A stretch of 64,000 bases of DNA from VAZQ01 sp045811525 (GCA_045811525.1 JBJMTV010000028.1:13963-77962); one strand, 5' to 3'; shown: positions 17,746 to 27,278, counted from the stretch's first letter. The notes: a model not told the origin generated them from the sequence alone. Program-made: numbers and translations.

Positions 17746-18906
17746 ATGTCTCTCCGGTTTGCATTGCTGTTGATTGGCTTCGCACCAGTCCTGGCCAGCT
17801 GCGGGCAAGCCCCTAAGGCTCCGGCGGCGGCGCCCGCCAAAGTGACGGTCGCAACGCCGGTCACCCGCACGATCGTCGATCAGGACGAATATGTCGGACG
17901 TTTCATTGCGGTCGACGCCGTAGAGGTGCGTGCGCGTGTGTCGGGCTATCTCGATAAGGTGCATTTCGAGGACGGTCAGCTGGTCAAGCAGGGCGAGCTG
18001 TTGTTTACCATCGACCGACGGCCGTTCCAGAACACGCTCGATCAGGCGCGCGCCAACCTCGAGCTCGCGAAGTCGAACCTGGTGTTCACCCAGGCCGATC
18101 TGGCGCGCGGCCAGCAGCTGCTGCGTGATCGCACCATCAGCGAGCAGGTTTTCGAGCAGCGCTCGCAGCAATTCCGCAACGCGCAGGCTGCCGTCGCGGC
18201 GAACGAGGCCATGCTGAGGCAGGCTGAGCTCGACCTCAACTACACCGAGCTCAAGGCACCGGTGGCCGGCCGCATCGGCGACCGACGGGTCTCGCAGGGA
18301 AATCTGGTCACGGGAGGCACAGGCGGAGGCACCACGCTCCTGGCCACCATCGTCTCGATTGATCCGATCAGGTTCGAGTTTACCTTCGACGAGGCCTCGC
18401 TGCTGCATTATGTGCGGCTCTCGCAGGGCACGAAGGGGGATGTCGGTGCGCGGGGCGCCGTTCCGGTGCGCTTGAAACTGCTTGATGAGCAAGATTTCGC
18501 GCATTACGGCCGCATGGATTTCGTCGACAACGTGATCGACCGTTCTACGGGAACGATCCGCGGGCGCGCCCAGTTTGCCAATGCGGATCGCTTGTTCACG
18601 CCGGGCATGTTCGCCCGCATCCAGGTGCCGACCTCCGATCCCTACCAGGCGCTGCTGGTCCCGGAGTCCGCTGTCGGCACCGAGCAGGTCCGCAAGTTCG
18701 TCTACGTCGCGGACAAGGACGACATCGCTCGCCAGCGCTTCGTGACGCTCGGGCAACTGGCCGACGATCTTCGGGTGATTAAAGATGGAATATCGAGGGA
18801 GGATCGCATCATCGTCAATGGCCTCATGCGCGTGCGGGTAGGCCAGAAGGTCGCCCCGGAGCCCGCGGCATCCGGCACCAGCAGCTCGGAAGCTGCCACG
18901 CGTTGA
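17746..18906 (+). CDS. RND efflux periplasmic adaptor lipoprotein (AcrA/MexA type)
   Basis: 386 aa. The signal peptide ends in a lipobox LASC (Cys19), so it is anchored in the outer leaflet of the inner membrane. The barrel-sandwich halves are VEVRARVSGYLDKVHFEDGQ (about 62-81) and LNYTELKAPVAGRIGDR (about 164-180), separated by a coiled-coil hairpin (about 100-160, LDQARANLELAKSNL, then FEQRSQQFRNAQAAVAANEA). The beta-barrel and membrane-proximal domains follow. It couples the inner-membrane pump encoded 18 bases downstream to an outer-membrane factor. No OprM/TolC-like gene is in the window, so a shared outer channel is expected. Confidence 0.92.
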   Translation: MSLRFALLLIGFAPVLASCGQAPKAPAAAPAKVTVATPVTRTIVDQDEYVGRFIAVDAVEVRARVSGYLDKVHFEDGQLVKQGELLFTIDRRPFQNTLDQARANLELAKSNLVFTQADLARGQQLLRDRTISEQVFEQRSQQFRNAQAAVAANEAMLRQAELDLNYTELKAPVAGRIGDRRVSQGNLVTGGTGGGTTLLATIVSIDPIRFEFTFDEASLLHYVRLSQGTKGDVGARGAVPVRLKLLDEQDFAHYGRMDFVDNVIDRSTGTIRGRAQFANADRLFTPGMFARIQVPTSDPYQALLVPESAVGTEQVRKFVYVADKDDIARQRFVTLGQLADDLRVIKDGISREDRIIVNGLMRVRVGQKVAPEPAASGTSSSEAATR

Positions 18907-18924
18907 CAGCGAGCTGGCAACTGC

Positions 18925-21900
18925 ATGCGCATTTCGCATTTCTTCATTGACCGGCCGATCTTCGCCGCGGTGGTCTCGATCGTCTTCCTGATCGTGGGCG
19001 GCGTCGCGTTCGCGCGATTGCCGATCGCGCAATATCCGGAGATCGCGCCCCCCATCATCAATGTCACCGGCCAATATCCCGGTGCCAGCGCCGAGGTCGT
19101 TGCTGCAACCGTGGTCGCGCCGATCGAACAGCAGATCAATGGCGTCGAGAACATGATCTACATGTCGTCGAACTCGACGGCGGATGGGCGTTTCGCCATC
19201 GCGGTAAGCTTCGATCTCGGCACCAATCTCGACATCGCCCAGGTGCAGGTGCAGAACCGCGTCGCCATAGCGCAGCCGCGGCTGCCAATTGATGTGCGCG
19301 CCATCGGCGTGACGGTCACCAAGGCCTCGCCGGACCTGATGATGGTGGTGCACCTCTTTTCGCCGGACAAGTCACGCGAGAGCCTCTTCATCTCGAATTA
19401 TGCGACCTTGGCAGTGACCGACGTCCTCACCCGCATCGAGGGCGTCGGCTCAGTCACGGTGTTCGGCGGCCGCGATTACGCCATGCGCATCTGGGCCGAT
19501 CCGGGTCGGCTGCAGACGCTCGGATTGACCGCCGGCGATGTGGTGCAGGCGCTGCAGGGTCAGAACGTGCAGGTCGCGGGGGGCGTCCTCGATCAGCCGC
19601 CGATCGGTCAGCAGGGCGCTTTCCAAATTCCGGTGCAGACACTCGGCCGGCTCGCCAATCCGGAGGAGTTCTCCAACATCGTGGTGAAGCAAAGTGGCGC
19701 TTCCGTCATTCGCCTCAAGGACGTGGCAAGGATCGAGCTCGCCGCGCAGGACTACACCACCAACTCCTATCTCGACCGTGATCCCGCCGTAGCGCTGGCA
19801 ATTTTCCAGCGACCTGGATCGAACGCATTGGCCACGGCGACCGCGGTCATCGCCACCATGAAGGAGCTGGCAAAGGCGTTTCCTGCCGGGCTCGAACACG
19901 CGATCGTCTACAACCCAACGCAGTTCATCCAGGAGTCCGTGAATGCCGTCTTGGAGACCATCTTCGAGGCCGTCCTGCTCGTGGTCCTCGTCGTCATACT
20001 GTTCCTGCAGACCTGGCGCGCCGCCGTCATTCCGATCGTGGCGATCCCGGTGTCTCTCATCGGCACCTTCTTCTTCATGGCCGCGTTCGGGTTCACGCTC
20101 AACAATCTTTCGCTGTTTGGCCTGGTGCTGGCCATCGGCATCGTTGTCGACGACGCGATCGTCGTCGTCGAGAACGTGGAGCGCAACATCGAGGCAGGGC
20201 TCTCGCCGCGCGAGGCGGCCCACAAGAGCATGGACGAGGTTGGTGGCGCACTGATCGCGATTGCGCTCGTCCTGTGCGCCGTGTTCGTGCCTGCCGCTTT
20301 CATCACCGGCATTTCCGGCCAATTCTACCGTCAGTTCGCTCTGACCATTGCAGGGGCGACGATCATCTCACTGATCGTCTCGCTCACGCTCTCCCCGGCT
20401 ATGTGCGCGCTCCTGCTCAAGCCGCGCGATCGGGCGCGCGCGCCTGCCTGGTGGCAGCGGCCGATCCGCGGGTTCTTCTCCGGCTTCAACTGGACGTTCG
20501 AGCGACTCTCCGGCGGCTACCACTGGCTCGTCAGCCGCGCAGTGCGCCTCGTGGCCGTCATGCTCGTTCTCTATGTGGCTGTCATTGCTTATGGCCTCAA
20601 CGAGCTGCGCACCACGCCGACCGGGTTCATCCCGCAGGTCGACCGCGGCTATCTCATCGTCGTGCTTCAGCTGCCTCCGGGCGCGTCGCTGTCACGCACG
20701 GATGAGGTTCAGCGCAAGGTGGTCGAGGTCTGCCTCAACACGCCCGGGGTAGCGCACGCCGTCAATTTCGTAGGCTTCAGTGGTGCAACCTTCACCAACG
20801 CGCCTAATGCCGGCGCCGTCTTCCTCACGCTCGGCCCGTGGGATGAGCGTGCGCGTGAGTCCGGGCAGTCGGCTGCAGCAATCACCGGTGAGCTGTTCAA
20901 GCGCCTGGCCGTCTTCCAAGAGGCGTTGATCCTCGTCATACAGCCGCCGCCAGTTGCCGGCATCGGCAACGCTGCCGGCGTGCGCATGATGATCGAGGAT
21001 CGCGGCGGGCGCGGTCCACAAGCTTTGCTGGAGGCCACCACGGCGCTGGTCAATCGGGCTGCGCAGGTGCCCGGGCTCACCCAGCCGTTCACGTTGTTCG
21101 AAAACTCGACGCCACAAATCTATCTCGAGATTGATCGTACCCGGGCGCAGTTGCTGGGCGTGAATGCGCCGGAGTTGTTCGCCGCACTGCAGGTGTACAT
21201 TGGCTCCGCTTACGTGAACGACTTCAATCTTTTGGGCCGCACCTTCCGAGTGATGGCGCAAGCCGATGCGCCGTTTCGGCGCGATCCTCGCGATGTTCTG
21301 AATATTCGCGTGCGCAATGCCAACGGCGACACCGTGCCGCTCGGCTCCTTCACCACGGTGCGCGACATCGCCGGGCCATATCGGGTCCCGCGCTATAACA
21401 TCTATCCCGCGGCCGAGCTGGATGTGGCGTCAAGGCCCGGCTTTTCGCAAGGACAAGCGATCGACACCCTGCAGCGGCTCGCGGCCGAGACTTTGCCCGA
21501 GGGATTCAGCTTCGAGTGGACCACGCTGGCGTTTCAGCAGATCCGGGCGGGCAGCACAGCGCAGTTCGCTTTCCTACTTGCCGTCGTCTTCGTGTTCCTC
21601 GTGCTGGCGGCACAGTTCGAGAGCCTGACGTTGCCGCTGGCCGTCATCCTCATCGTGCCGATGTGCCTGGTGGCCGCCATCAGCGGCGTAATCATGCGCG
21701 GGCAGGACAATAACATTCTTACCCAGGTCGGATTCATTGTGCTGATCGGGCTCGCCGCCAAGAATGCCATTCTGATCGTCGAGTTTGCCAAGCAGTTGCA
21801 CGACCAGGGACGCGACCGGCGCGGTGCAGCGGTGGAGGCGGCGCGGCTGCGGCTGCGGCCGATCCTGATGACCTCGCTTGCCTTCATCTTCGGAGTGACG

Positions 21901-22098
21901 CCGCTCGTATGGGCCATCGGCGCCGGGGCGGAGCTGCGCCAGACCTTGGGTACCACCGTGTTTGCCGGAATGATTGGCGTTACCGCGTTTGGGCTGATCT
22001 TTACGCCCATCTTCTTCGTTGTCTCGCAATGGATCGCGGAAAAGACCAGTGGCAGTCGCACCCAGGCGCTGCCGGCGCCCGCGCCAGCCGCCGAATAG
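18925..22098 (+). CDS. RND-family hydrophobe/amphiphile efflux pump, inner-membrane subunit (AcrB/MexB type)
   Basis: 1057 aa, full family length. The sequence opens MRISHFFIDRPIFAAVVSIV, then QYPEIAPPIINVTGQYPGAS and NGVENMIYMSSNS, all typical of HAE1 pumps. Twelve transmembrane helices appear in two halves. TM4 carries GIVVDDAIVVVENVERN, holding the proton-relay Asp pair, and the second half carries GLAAKNAILIVEFA with the relay Lys. Two large periplasmic loops form the porter and docking domains. The pump exports drugs or lipophilic compounds from periplasm and membrane. It forms an operon with the adaptor lipoprotein. No local regulator (TetR/MarR) is present. Confidence 0.95.
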   Translation: MRISHFFIDRPIFAAVVSIVFLIVGGVAFARLPIAQYPEIAPPIINVTGQYPGASAEVVAATVVAPIEQQINGVENMIYMSSNSTADGRFAIAVSFDLGTNLDIAQVQVQNRVAIAQPRLPIDVRAIGVTVTKASPDLMMVVHLFSPDKSRESLFISNYATLAVTDVLTRIEGVGSVTVFGGRDYAMRIWADPGRLQTLGLTAGDVVQALQGQNVQVAGGVLDQPPIGQQGAFQIPVQTLGRLANPEEFSNIVVKQSGASVIRLKDVARIELAAQDYTTNSYLDRDPAVALAIFQRPGSNALATATAVIATMKELAKAFPAGLEHAIVYNPTQFIQESVNAVLETIFEAVLLVVLVVILFLQTWRAAVIPIVAIPVSLIGTFFFMAAFGFTLNNLSLFGLVLAIGIVVDDAIVVVENVERNIEAGLSPREAAHKSMDEVGGALIAIALVLCAVFVPAAFITGISGQFYRQFALTIAGATIISLIVSLTLSPAMCALLLKPRDRARAPAWWQRPIRGFFSGFNWTFERLSGGYHWLVSRAVRLVAVMLVLYVAVIAYGLNELRTTPTGFIPQVDRGYLIVVLQLPPGASLSRTDEVQRKVVEVCLNTPGVAHAVNFVGFSGATFTNAPNAGAVFLTLGPWDERARESGQSAAAITGELFKRLAVFQEALILVIQPPPVAGIGNAAGVRMMIEDRGGRGPQALLEATTALVNRAAQVPGLTQPFTLFENSTPQIYLEIDRTRAQLLGVNAPELFAALQVYIGSAYVNDFNLLGRTFRVMAQADAPFRRDPRDVLNIRVRNANGDTVPLGSFTTVRDIAGPYRVPRYNIYPAAELDVASRPGFSQGQAIDTLQRLAAETLPEGFSFEWTTLAFQQIRAGSTAQFAFLLAVVFVFLVLAAQFESLTLPLAVILIVPMCLVAAISGVIMRGQDNNILTQVGFIVLIGLAAKNAILIVEFAKQLHDQGRDRRGAAVEAARLRLRPILMTSLAFIFGVTPLVWAIGAGAELRQTLGTTVFAGMIGVTAFGLIFTPIFFVVSQWIAEKTSGSRTQALPAPAPAAE

Positions 22099-22274
22099 TG
22101 CATGCCGCTTGCCAGATTCGGACCGCGCTTGCATACGCGTTGCACACACGTCTTCACGCATGCGTGATCAGGTGACGCGAGCCGCCCATTTCAATGATAT
22201 AAATTGCCGTTGTGTTTACGTCCCGCCATCCGTGCCGTCCGGCACCGGAGTGCATCCAAGAAGGAGCAGGAACG

Positions 22275-22706
22275 ATGATCCGTACGGTGCTTGCCGTTGC
22301 CGTCGTGGCATTGGGCACGACTGCGCTCATGGCACAAAACGACCCGATTTCCGCGCGTAAAGCGGTGATGAAGGCCAATGGTGACCAGAACAAAGTCGCG
22401 ACCGAGATGATCGAGGGCAAACGGCCGTTCGATTTGGCGGCCGCGAAGAAAGTGCTCGCGACCTGGCAGGAATCGGGCAAGGTGAAGGACCTCTTCCCCG
22501 AAAATTCGAAGAACGGCGACACGGCGGCATTGCCCGCGGTCTGGGAAAACAAGACGGACTTCGACGCCAAGCTCGCCAAGTTGGTGAACGATTCGAAGGC
22601 GGCCGAAGCGGCAGTCACCAACCTCGATACCTTCAAGACGCAGATCACCGAGGTGCGCAAGGATTGCGGTTCCTGCCATCAGAACTACCGCAAGCGTCCC
22701 AGCTGA
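22275..22706 (+). CDS. Class II cytochrome c (cytochrome c'-like)
   Basis: 143 aa from ATG 22275, preceded by AAGGAG. A signal peptide (about 1-21, ending ALMA) sends it to the periplasm. The mature protein is a four-helix bundle with ISARKAVMKANGDQNKVATE at the start and the covalent heme site CGSCH five to ten residues from the C-terminus (DCGSCHQNYRKRPS), as in cytochromes c'/c-556. Cytochromes c' bind NO and CO at five-coordinate heme, while c-556 types transfer electrons. It is followed by a strong terminator, so it is probably its own transcript. Confidence 0.92.
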   Translation: MIRTVLAVAVVALGTTALMAQNDPISARKAVMKANGDQNKVATEMIEGKRPFDLAAAKKVLATWQESGKVKDLFPENSKNGDTAALPAVWENKTDFDAKLAKLVNDSKAAEAAVTNLDTFKTQITEVRKDCGSCHQNYRKRPS

Positions 22707-22726
22707 TTGCCCACATGTTCGCGGGG

Positions 22727-22762
22727 AGGGCGGTTGTCAGCATGACAGCCGCCCTTTTCCTT
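22727..22762 (+). terminator. Rho-independent terminator after the cytochrome c' gene
   Basis: A 13-bp stem (22727-22739 with 22743-22755, one G-T pair) closes a three-base loop and is followed by TTTTCC. It lies 20 bases after the stop codon at 22706. Confidence 0.85.
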
Positions 22763-22859
22763 ATTGATGAGGGCAGCGCGTAAAGGAGGGTGCGGCCCTC
22801 TCAGGCCTGCTTCGTGGTAAAAAGCATTAAAGGTCCTGCCGCAGAGGGAGGCCGTAATC

Positions 22860-23768
22860 GTGCGCAAGCTCTTGCTTCTGGCGATCGTCCTCGCCGTCAT
22901 CGGCGGTGCGGTGTTTTGGGTGATCACCACGCCGGCCACGATCTCAGCGAGTGCACTTGCTCCGCACACGCCTGATCTCGAGAACGGCAGGACCATGTTC
23001 TATGCGGGCGGCTGCACTTCCTGCCATGCCATCCCCGGCGAGGACGACAAGACCAAGCTCGGCGGCGGCGGCGCGCTGAAATCGCCGTTCGGCACGTTCT
23101 ATGCTCCCAACATCTCGCCAGATCCCAATGATGGCATTGGCGGCTGGAGCGAAGCGAGCTTCCTGACAGCCATGCTGAAGGGGACCTCGCCCACCGGCAG
23201 CCATTACTATCCTGCTTTCCCCTACACGTCTTATCAGCGGATGAAGCAGGATGATGTGCGCGACCTCTTTGCCTATCTCAAGACTTTGCCGCCGGTGACC
23301 GGGAAAGTGCGCTCGCATGATCTGCCGGCACCGTTCAGGGTGCGTCGGCTGCTCGGTGGGTGGAAGTTCTTGTTCTTGGATGGGCAGCCATTCAAGCCAG
23401 ACGCGCGCCAATCAGAACAGTGGAATCGAGGCGCTTATCTCGTCAATGGTCCGGGTCATTGTGCCGAGTGCCACAGCCCGCGCAACGCGCTCGGCGGCAT
23501 AATCGCATCGCAGCGCTTCGCCGGCGGCCCCGATCCGGAGGGAGAAGGCTTCATCCCGAATATCACACAGGAAGGGATCAACAGCTATTCCGTGCGCGAC
23601 ATCGAGCGCGTGCTGGAGACCGGAGACACGCCGAACGGCGATTCGGTCGGCGGCTCCATGGCCAAAGTTGTCGGCAACACTTCGAAGCTTCCCGCCGAGG
23701 ATCGCTCCGCCATCGCCACGTACATCAAATCGCTGCCGCCCGTGCAGGGGCCCAAGCCGCCGCCCTGA
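22860..23768 (+). CDS. Membrane-anchored diheme cytochrome c
   Basis: 302 aa, GTG start at 22860 after GAGGGAGG. An N-terminal hydrophobic segment (about 3-24) acts as signal or anchor. Two heme sites, CTSCH (about 54-58) and CAECH (about 203-207), define two cytochrome c domains, each with a downstream Met candidate. The arrangement resembles the cytochrome subunit of membrane alcohol/aldehyde or gluconate dehydrogenases (FGTFYAPNISPDPNDGIGGW, YPAFPYTSYQRMKQDDVRDL). No dehydrogenase partner sits beside it. An OFA-family carrier follows 195 bases later. Confidence 0.88.
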   Translation: MRKLLLLAIVLAVIGGAVFWVITTPATISASALAPHTPDLENGRTMFYAGGCTSCHAIPGEDDKTKLGGGGALKSPFGTFYAPNISPDPNDGIGGWSEASFLTAMLKGTSPTGSHYYPAFPYTSYQRMKQDDVRDLFAYLKTLPPVTGKVRSHDLPAPFRVRRLLGGWKFLFLDGQPFKPDARQSEQWNRGAYLVNGPGHCAECHSPRNALGGIIASQRFAGGPDPEGEGFIPNITQEGINSYSVRDIERVLETGDTPNGDSVGGSMAKVVGNTSKLPAEDRSAIATYIKSLPPVQGPKPPP

Positions 23769-23963
23769 TTGCAAGACCGCGGCTTTTCGCGCGAGGCACT
23801 CGCGCGCAGAATTTCCAGCCCTTTTTCCCAGAGCTCGTGTAATAGGGACGTTGATACCTTTTAGAGAGGCCGAGACCGGGCGAAGCTCGGCTCGTTGCCG
23901 CAAGCGATTTCTGCGGGTCGCGCGTGCAAAGAGGCCAAGAAAGTCCGCAAGGGGAGAAGCGCT

Positions 23964-25532
23964 GTGACGACACTCGATCGACCTATGCCGGTCGCAGGGA
24001 CCAATATCCTCGACCGGGAGCGAATCATCGCCAAAGCCGGTTTCAATCGCTGGCTGGTGCCGCCGGCAGCCTTCTGCATCCACCTTTGCATTGGCATGGC
24101 CTATGGCTTTTCGGTTTTCTGGCTGCCGCTTTCGCGCATCATTCCGAACGCGCCCGCGTGCTCTGACATCGGCACGGAGCTGTTCACCACCTCGTGCAAC
24201 TGGCGCGTGGCAAGCCTCGGCTGGATGTACACGCTGTTTTTCGTCGTTCTGGGTATCGCCGCAGCGCTGTGCGGCGGCCTGGTGCTGGGTGCGCTGGGCG
24301 TATACGTGCACCAGCTCTGGCTGATGTGGCTCGGTGCGGGCGTCATCGGCGGCATCGGGCTTGGCCTCGGCTACATCTCGCCGGTGTCAACGCTGGTGAA
24401 ATGGTTTCCCGATCGCCGCGGCATGGCAACCGGCATGGCTATCATGGGATTCGGCGGCGGCGCCATGATTGGCGCACCGCTTGCCGACCTGTTGATGAAC
24501 CATTTCAAGACTCAGAGCTCGGCAGGCGTGTGGCAGACCTTGGTGACCATGGCGGCGATCTACTTCTGTTTCATGATGGTCGGGGCATTCCGCTATCGCG
24601 TCCCCCCGGCGGGCTGGCGGCCGGACGGCTGGACCCCACCTGCCGAGAGCAAGTCGATGATCTCGCAGCACAACGTGCACCTCAAGGATGCGCACAAAAC
24701 ACCGCAGTTTTGGCTGATCTGGTGGGTGCTCACCTTGAATGTCTCGGCAGGTATCGGCGTGATCGGCATGGCATCGCCAATGCTGCAGGAGATTTTCGCC
24801 GGTGACCTGATCGGGCTGCCTGGCGTCAAGTTCAACGCTCTGAGCGCCGATCAGAAGGTGCAGATCGCGGCGATCGCCGCCGGCTTCACTGGCCTACTTT
24901 CATTGTTCAATATCGGCGGGCGCTTCTTCTGGGCATCACTGTCGGATTACATCGGGCGTAAGAACACGTACTACACGTTTTTTCTTCTCGGCATCGCTCT
25001 CTATGCCTCTGCGCCGTTTTTTGCGCATATCGGCAGCAAGGCGATGTTCGTGCTGGCGTTCGGTATCATCCTCTCGATGTATGGTGGTGGCTTTGCCACC
25101 GTACCCGCCTATCTCGCCGATATGTTCGGCACGCAGTTTGTCGGCGCGATCCATGGGCGTTTGCTCACCGCCTGGTCCACCGCCGGCATCATTGGACCAG
25201 TCGTGGTGAACTACATCCGCGAATTCCAACTCGCGGCCGGCGTACCGCGCGAGAACCTCTACGACACGACCATGTATATCCTCTGCGCCATGCTGGTGGC
25301 CGGGTTGATCTGCAATTGGCTGGTCAAACCTGTCGATCCGAAGTGGTACATGAGCCCCGAGGAGCTGGCGAAGCTTCAGGCCGTGGCCGACAGGGAGCGG
25401 GTAGCAAGCGGCTCCTTTGGCATCGGCAAGGGCGGCATCGATACGCAGGCGCTCATCTTCTGGGCGTTCGTCGGTATTCCCCTGGCGTGGGGCATCTGGA
25501 TCACGCTGAAGAACGCGACCAAGATCTTTTGA
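23964..25532 (+). CDS. OFA-family major facilitator transporter (oxalate/formate antiporter-like)
   Basis: 522 aa from GTG 23964, preceded by AAGGGGAGAAGC. Twelve transmembrane helices. MFS loop motifs are GLGLGYISPVSTLVKWFPDR and RGMATGMAIMGFGGGAMIGA after TM4-5, and NIGGRFFWASLSDYIGRKNT between TM6 and TM7, all typical of the OFA family. There is an insert between the first two helices with two Cys (about 68-80), as in some long OFA members, and a long C-terminal tail (about 460-522) with an extra hydrophobic end. Substrate is probably a small organic acid; oxalate, formate and lactate are known in the family. No oxalate-degrading genes are nearby. Confidence 0.85.
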   Translation: MTTLDRPMPVAGTNILDRERIIAKAGFNRWLVPPAAFCIHLCIGMAYGFSVFWLPLSRIIPNAPACSDIGTELFTTSCNWRVASLGWMYTLFFVVLGIAAALCGGLVLGALGVYVHQLWLMWLGAGVIGGIGLGLGYISPVSTLVKWFPDRRGMATGMAIMGFGGGAMIGAPLADLLMNHFKTQSSAGVWQTLVTMAAIYFCFMMVGAFRYRVPPAGWRPDGWTPPAESKSMISQHNVHLKDAHKTPQFWLIWWVLTLNVSAGIGVIGMASPMLQEIFAGDLIGLPGVKFNALSADQKVQIAAIAAGFTGLLSLFNIGGRFFWASLSDYIGRKNTYYTFFLLGIALYASAPFFAHIGSKAMFVLAFGIILSMYGGGFATVPAYLADMFGTQFVGAIHGRLLTAWSTAGIIGPVVVNYIREFQLAAGVPRENLYDTTMYILCAMLVAGLICNWLVKPVDPKWYMSPEELAKLQAVADRERVASGSFGIGKGGIDTQALIFWAFVGIPLAWGIWITLKNATKIF

Positions 25533-25604
25533 TACCAGTAACGGGCGAAGCGCTGCAAAGCGCGACCGCCGCGCAGCCTGCGCTTTCCCGGCAATGGAGA
25601 GAAC

Positions 25605-26038
25605 ATGTATGCGACACCATACCTGCTCGCCTTGCTGGCAGGCGTGAGCTTCGTCTTTCAGCAAGCTGTCAATTCCAACCTTCGGATGGAAATCTCGTCA
25701 GCCTGGTGGGCGGGGTTCGCGAGCTACCTTGGCGGGACGATCGTCATGCTTTTGGCAGCGCTTGCGCTGAGCGAGCCACTGCCGCTGGCTCTCATTGGAC
25801 GCATACATCCACTCTCTTGGATGGGTGGAGTGTTCGGTGCGATCTATATTGCGATCTCGATTCTGACGCTGCCGAAGCTCGGTGCTGGGTCATCGCGTTG
25901 ATCGTCGCGGGTCAAATGATCGGATCCCTCATATTTGACCATTATGGGATCCTGGGGGTGCCGGTGCACGAAATCAGCGCAACGAGGTTGCTTGGAGGGG
26001 CGCTGCTGCTCGTCAGCGTGGTGCTCATCAGCTGGTAA
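25605..26038 (+). pseudogene. YdcZ-type DMT transporter (DUF606), frameshifted
   Basis: The first frame (25605-25901) gives three to four membrane helices: YLLALLAGVSFVFQQAVNSN, WAGFASYLGGTIVMLLAAL and PLSWMGGVFGAIYIAISIL. It runs into a TGA after LPKLGAGSSR. The rest (VIALIVAGQMIGSLIFDHYG, then LLGGALLLVSVVLISW) continues in another frame to TAA 26036-26038. The family reads PKLGAAxVxALIVAGQM without a break, so a one- or two-base indel near 25888 has broken the gene. Intact members have about 145 aa. A direct repeat of its last codons follows a REP-like element downstream. Confidence 0.8.
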
Positions 26039-26157
26039 GCCGTCGTAGCCCGGATGAGCGCAGCGAAATCCGGGGGGCCGGGCGTTTTGCTAAAGTAATC
26101 CCGCATTCGCTTCGCTTCATGCGGGCTACGTTGCTGTGCTCATCAGCTGGTAAGCCG
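26021..26157. repeat. 22-bp perfect direct repeat flanking a REP-like element
   Basis: Bases 26021-26042 and 26136-26157 are identical. Each copy contains the codons for VLISW and the TAA stop of the broken YdcZ gene. The 93 bases between them (26043-26135) are the REP-like element listed separately. The arrangement is what a long target-site duplication, or a duplication caused by the element's arrival, would leave. Confidence 0.85.
26043..26135. mobile_element. REP/MITE-like element, copy A
   Basis: It starts TCGTAGCCCGGATGAGCGCA and ends in ATGCGGGCTACGTTGCT. The two ends are imperfect inverted repeats of about 30 bases (GTAGCCCGGATGAGCGCAGC against GTAGCCCGCATGAAGCGAAG), each with an internal CCGG/CGCG stem. 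No coding capacity. A close second copy lies at 46698-46787. Flanked by the 22-bp direct repeat. Confidence 0.75.
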
Positions 26158-26294
26158 ATCAGGGGCGAGCTGCAATCCGACAGCGAAGGCGGCATCAGCT
26201 CGAAGCAACCCAAAGCATTCGGCCCGCACGCTATTGCCACGCGGGACGACATCCCGCGCGAATCGGCGGCTAAGCTGATACGCCACCTCTCGCG

Positions 26295-27215
26295 ATGAAC
26301 GTCGTCAAAGCCATTCTGCTGAAGGTGTTATCGGCACTCCTGTTCGCCATGATGTCGGCATTGGTGCGCTATCTCGGCGAGCGCTATCCGATCGGGCAAA
26401 TCGTTTTCTTCCGTTCGGCTTTTGCCATCCTCCCGGTCGTGCTCATTTATTCATGGCGCAACGAGCTTGCCACGGCCGTGCGCACGGTGCGTCCGTTCGG
26501 CCACGTCGGCCGCGGGCTGATCAGCATTGGCGCCATGTTCTGCAACTTCTCCGCCTTGGCGCGGCTGCCGATCGTCGATGCCACGGCGATCTCGTTTGCT
26601 GCGCCGCTGATCACCGTCGCATTGGCCGCGACTCTGCTGAAAGAGCGTGTGCGCATCTATCGCTGGTCGGCGGTCATTGTCGGTTTTTTCGGCATCCTGG
26701 TGATGCTGGCGCCGCATTTTGACCCGGGGCTGCACGCGCGCGCGGCCGGCACCGCGCTGGGCATCGCCTTTGCGCTCTGTGGCGCATTCTGCAATGCCGG
26801 ATCGGTGATCCAGACGCGCCGCCTCACCATGACCGAGAGCACAAGCTCGATCGTCTTTTATTTTTCGCTCATCTGCGCACTTGCCGGGCTCGTGACCTGG
26901 CCCTTCGGGTGGCTCACACCGACGCCGCTCGAGCTTCTGGCGCTGGTCGTCGTCGGCCTGTTCGGCGGCCTCGCCCATCTCCTGCTCACGGAAAGCTATC
27001 GCTATGCCCCCGCCTCGCTCGTCGCACCTTTCGATTACACGTCCATGATCTGGGCGTTTCTGCTCGGCTATTTCTTTTTCGGCGAGCTGCCCTCGGCGTA
27101 TGTCTTTGCCGGCGGGGCGATTATCGCTGCCGCCGGGCTGCTCGTGATCTGGCGCGAGCGCCAGCTCGGACTGCAGCGCGTGCGCGCGGCCGAAGGTCCC
27201 CCGACCGGACCATGA
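26295..27215 (+). CDS. EamA/DMT-family inner-membrane transporter
   Basis: 306 aa with ten hydrophobic segments in two EamA repeats (about 5-140 and 150-290). Typical features are FRSAFAILPVVLIYSW in helix 2-3, LPIVDATAISFAAPLITVAL and ERVRIYRWSAVIVGFFGIL at the end of the first repeat, and YRYAPASLVAPFDYTSMIWA and ELPSAYVFAGGAIIAAAGLL in the second. This family exports or takes up metabolites and amino acids; the substrate cannot be predicted. It is a separate unit from the broken YdcZ gene, 250 bases upstream, which contains the REP-like element. Confidence 0.85.
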   Translation: MNVVKAILLKVLSALLFAMMSALVRYLGERYPIGQIVFFRSAFAILPVVLIYSWRNELATAVRTVRPFGHVGRGLISIGAMFCNFSALARLPIVDATAISFAAPLITVALAATLLKERVRIYRWSAVIVGFFGILVMLAPHFDPGLHARAAGTALGIAFALCGAFCNAGSVIQTRRLTMTESTSSIVFYFSLICALAGLVTWPFGWLTPTPLELLALVVVGLFGGLAHLLLTESYRYAPASLVAPFDYTSMIWAFLLGYFFFGELPSAYVFAGGAIIAAAGLLVIWRERQLGLQRVRAAEGPPTGP

Positions 27216-27278
27216 CGAGAGCAGGCGCTTGCTGGAGAACGGTTGGCCGGAGCAGCGGCGGGCGACCGCCTGACCCGC

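Noticed and set aside
17683..19353. 556-codon open frame on the minus strand across the RND adaptor and pump genes
   Set aside because: It is antisense to two clear genes, is His/Arg/Asp-rich as expected of the shadow of a GC-rich gene, has no ribosome site and no family likeness.
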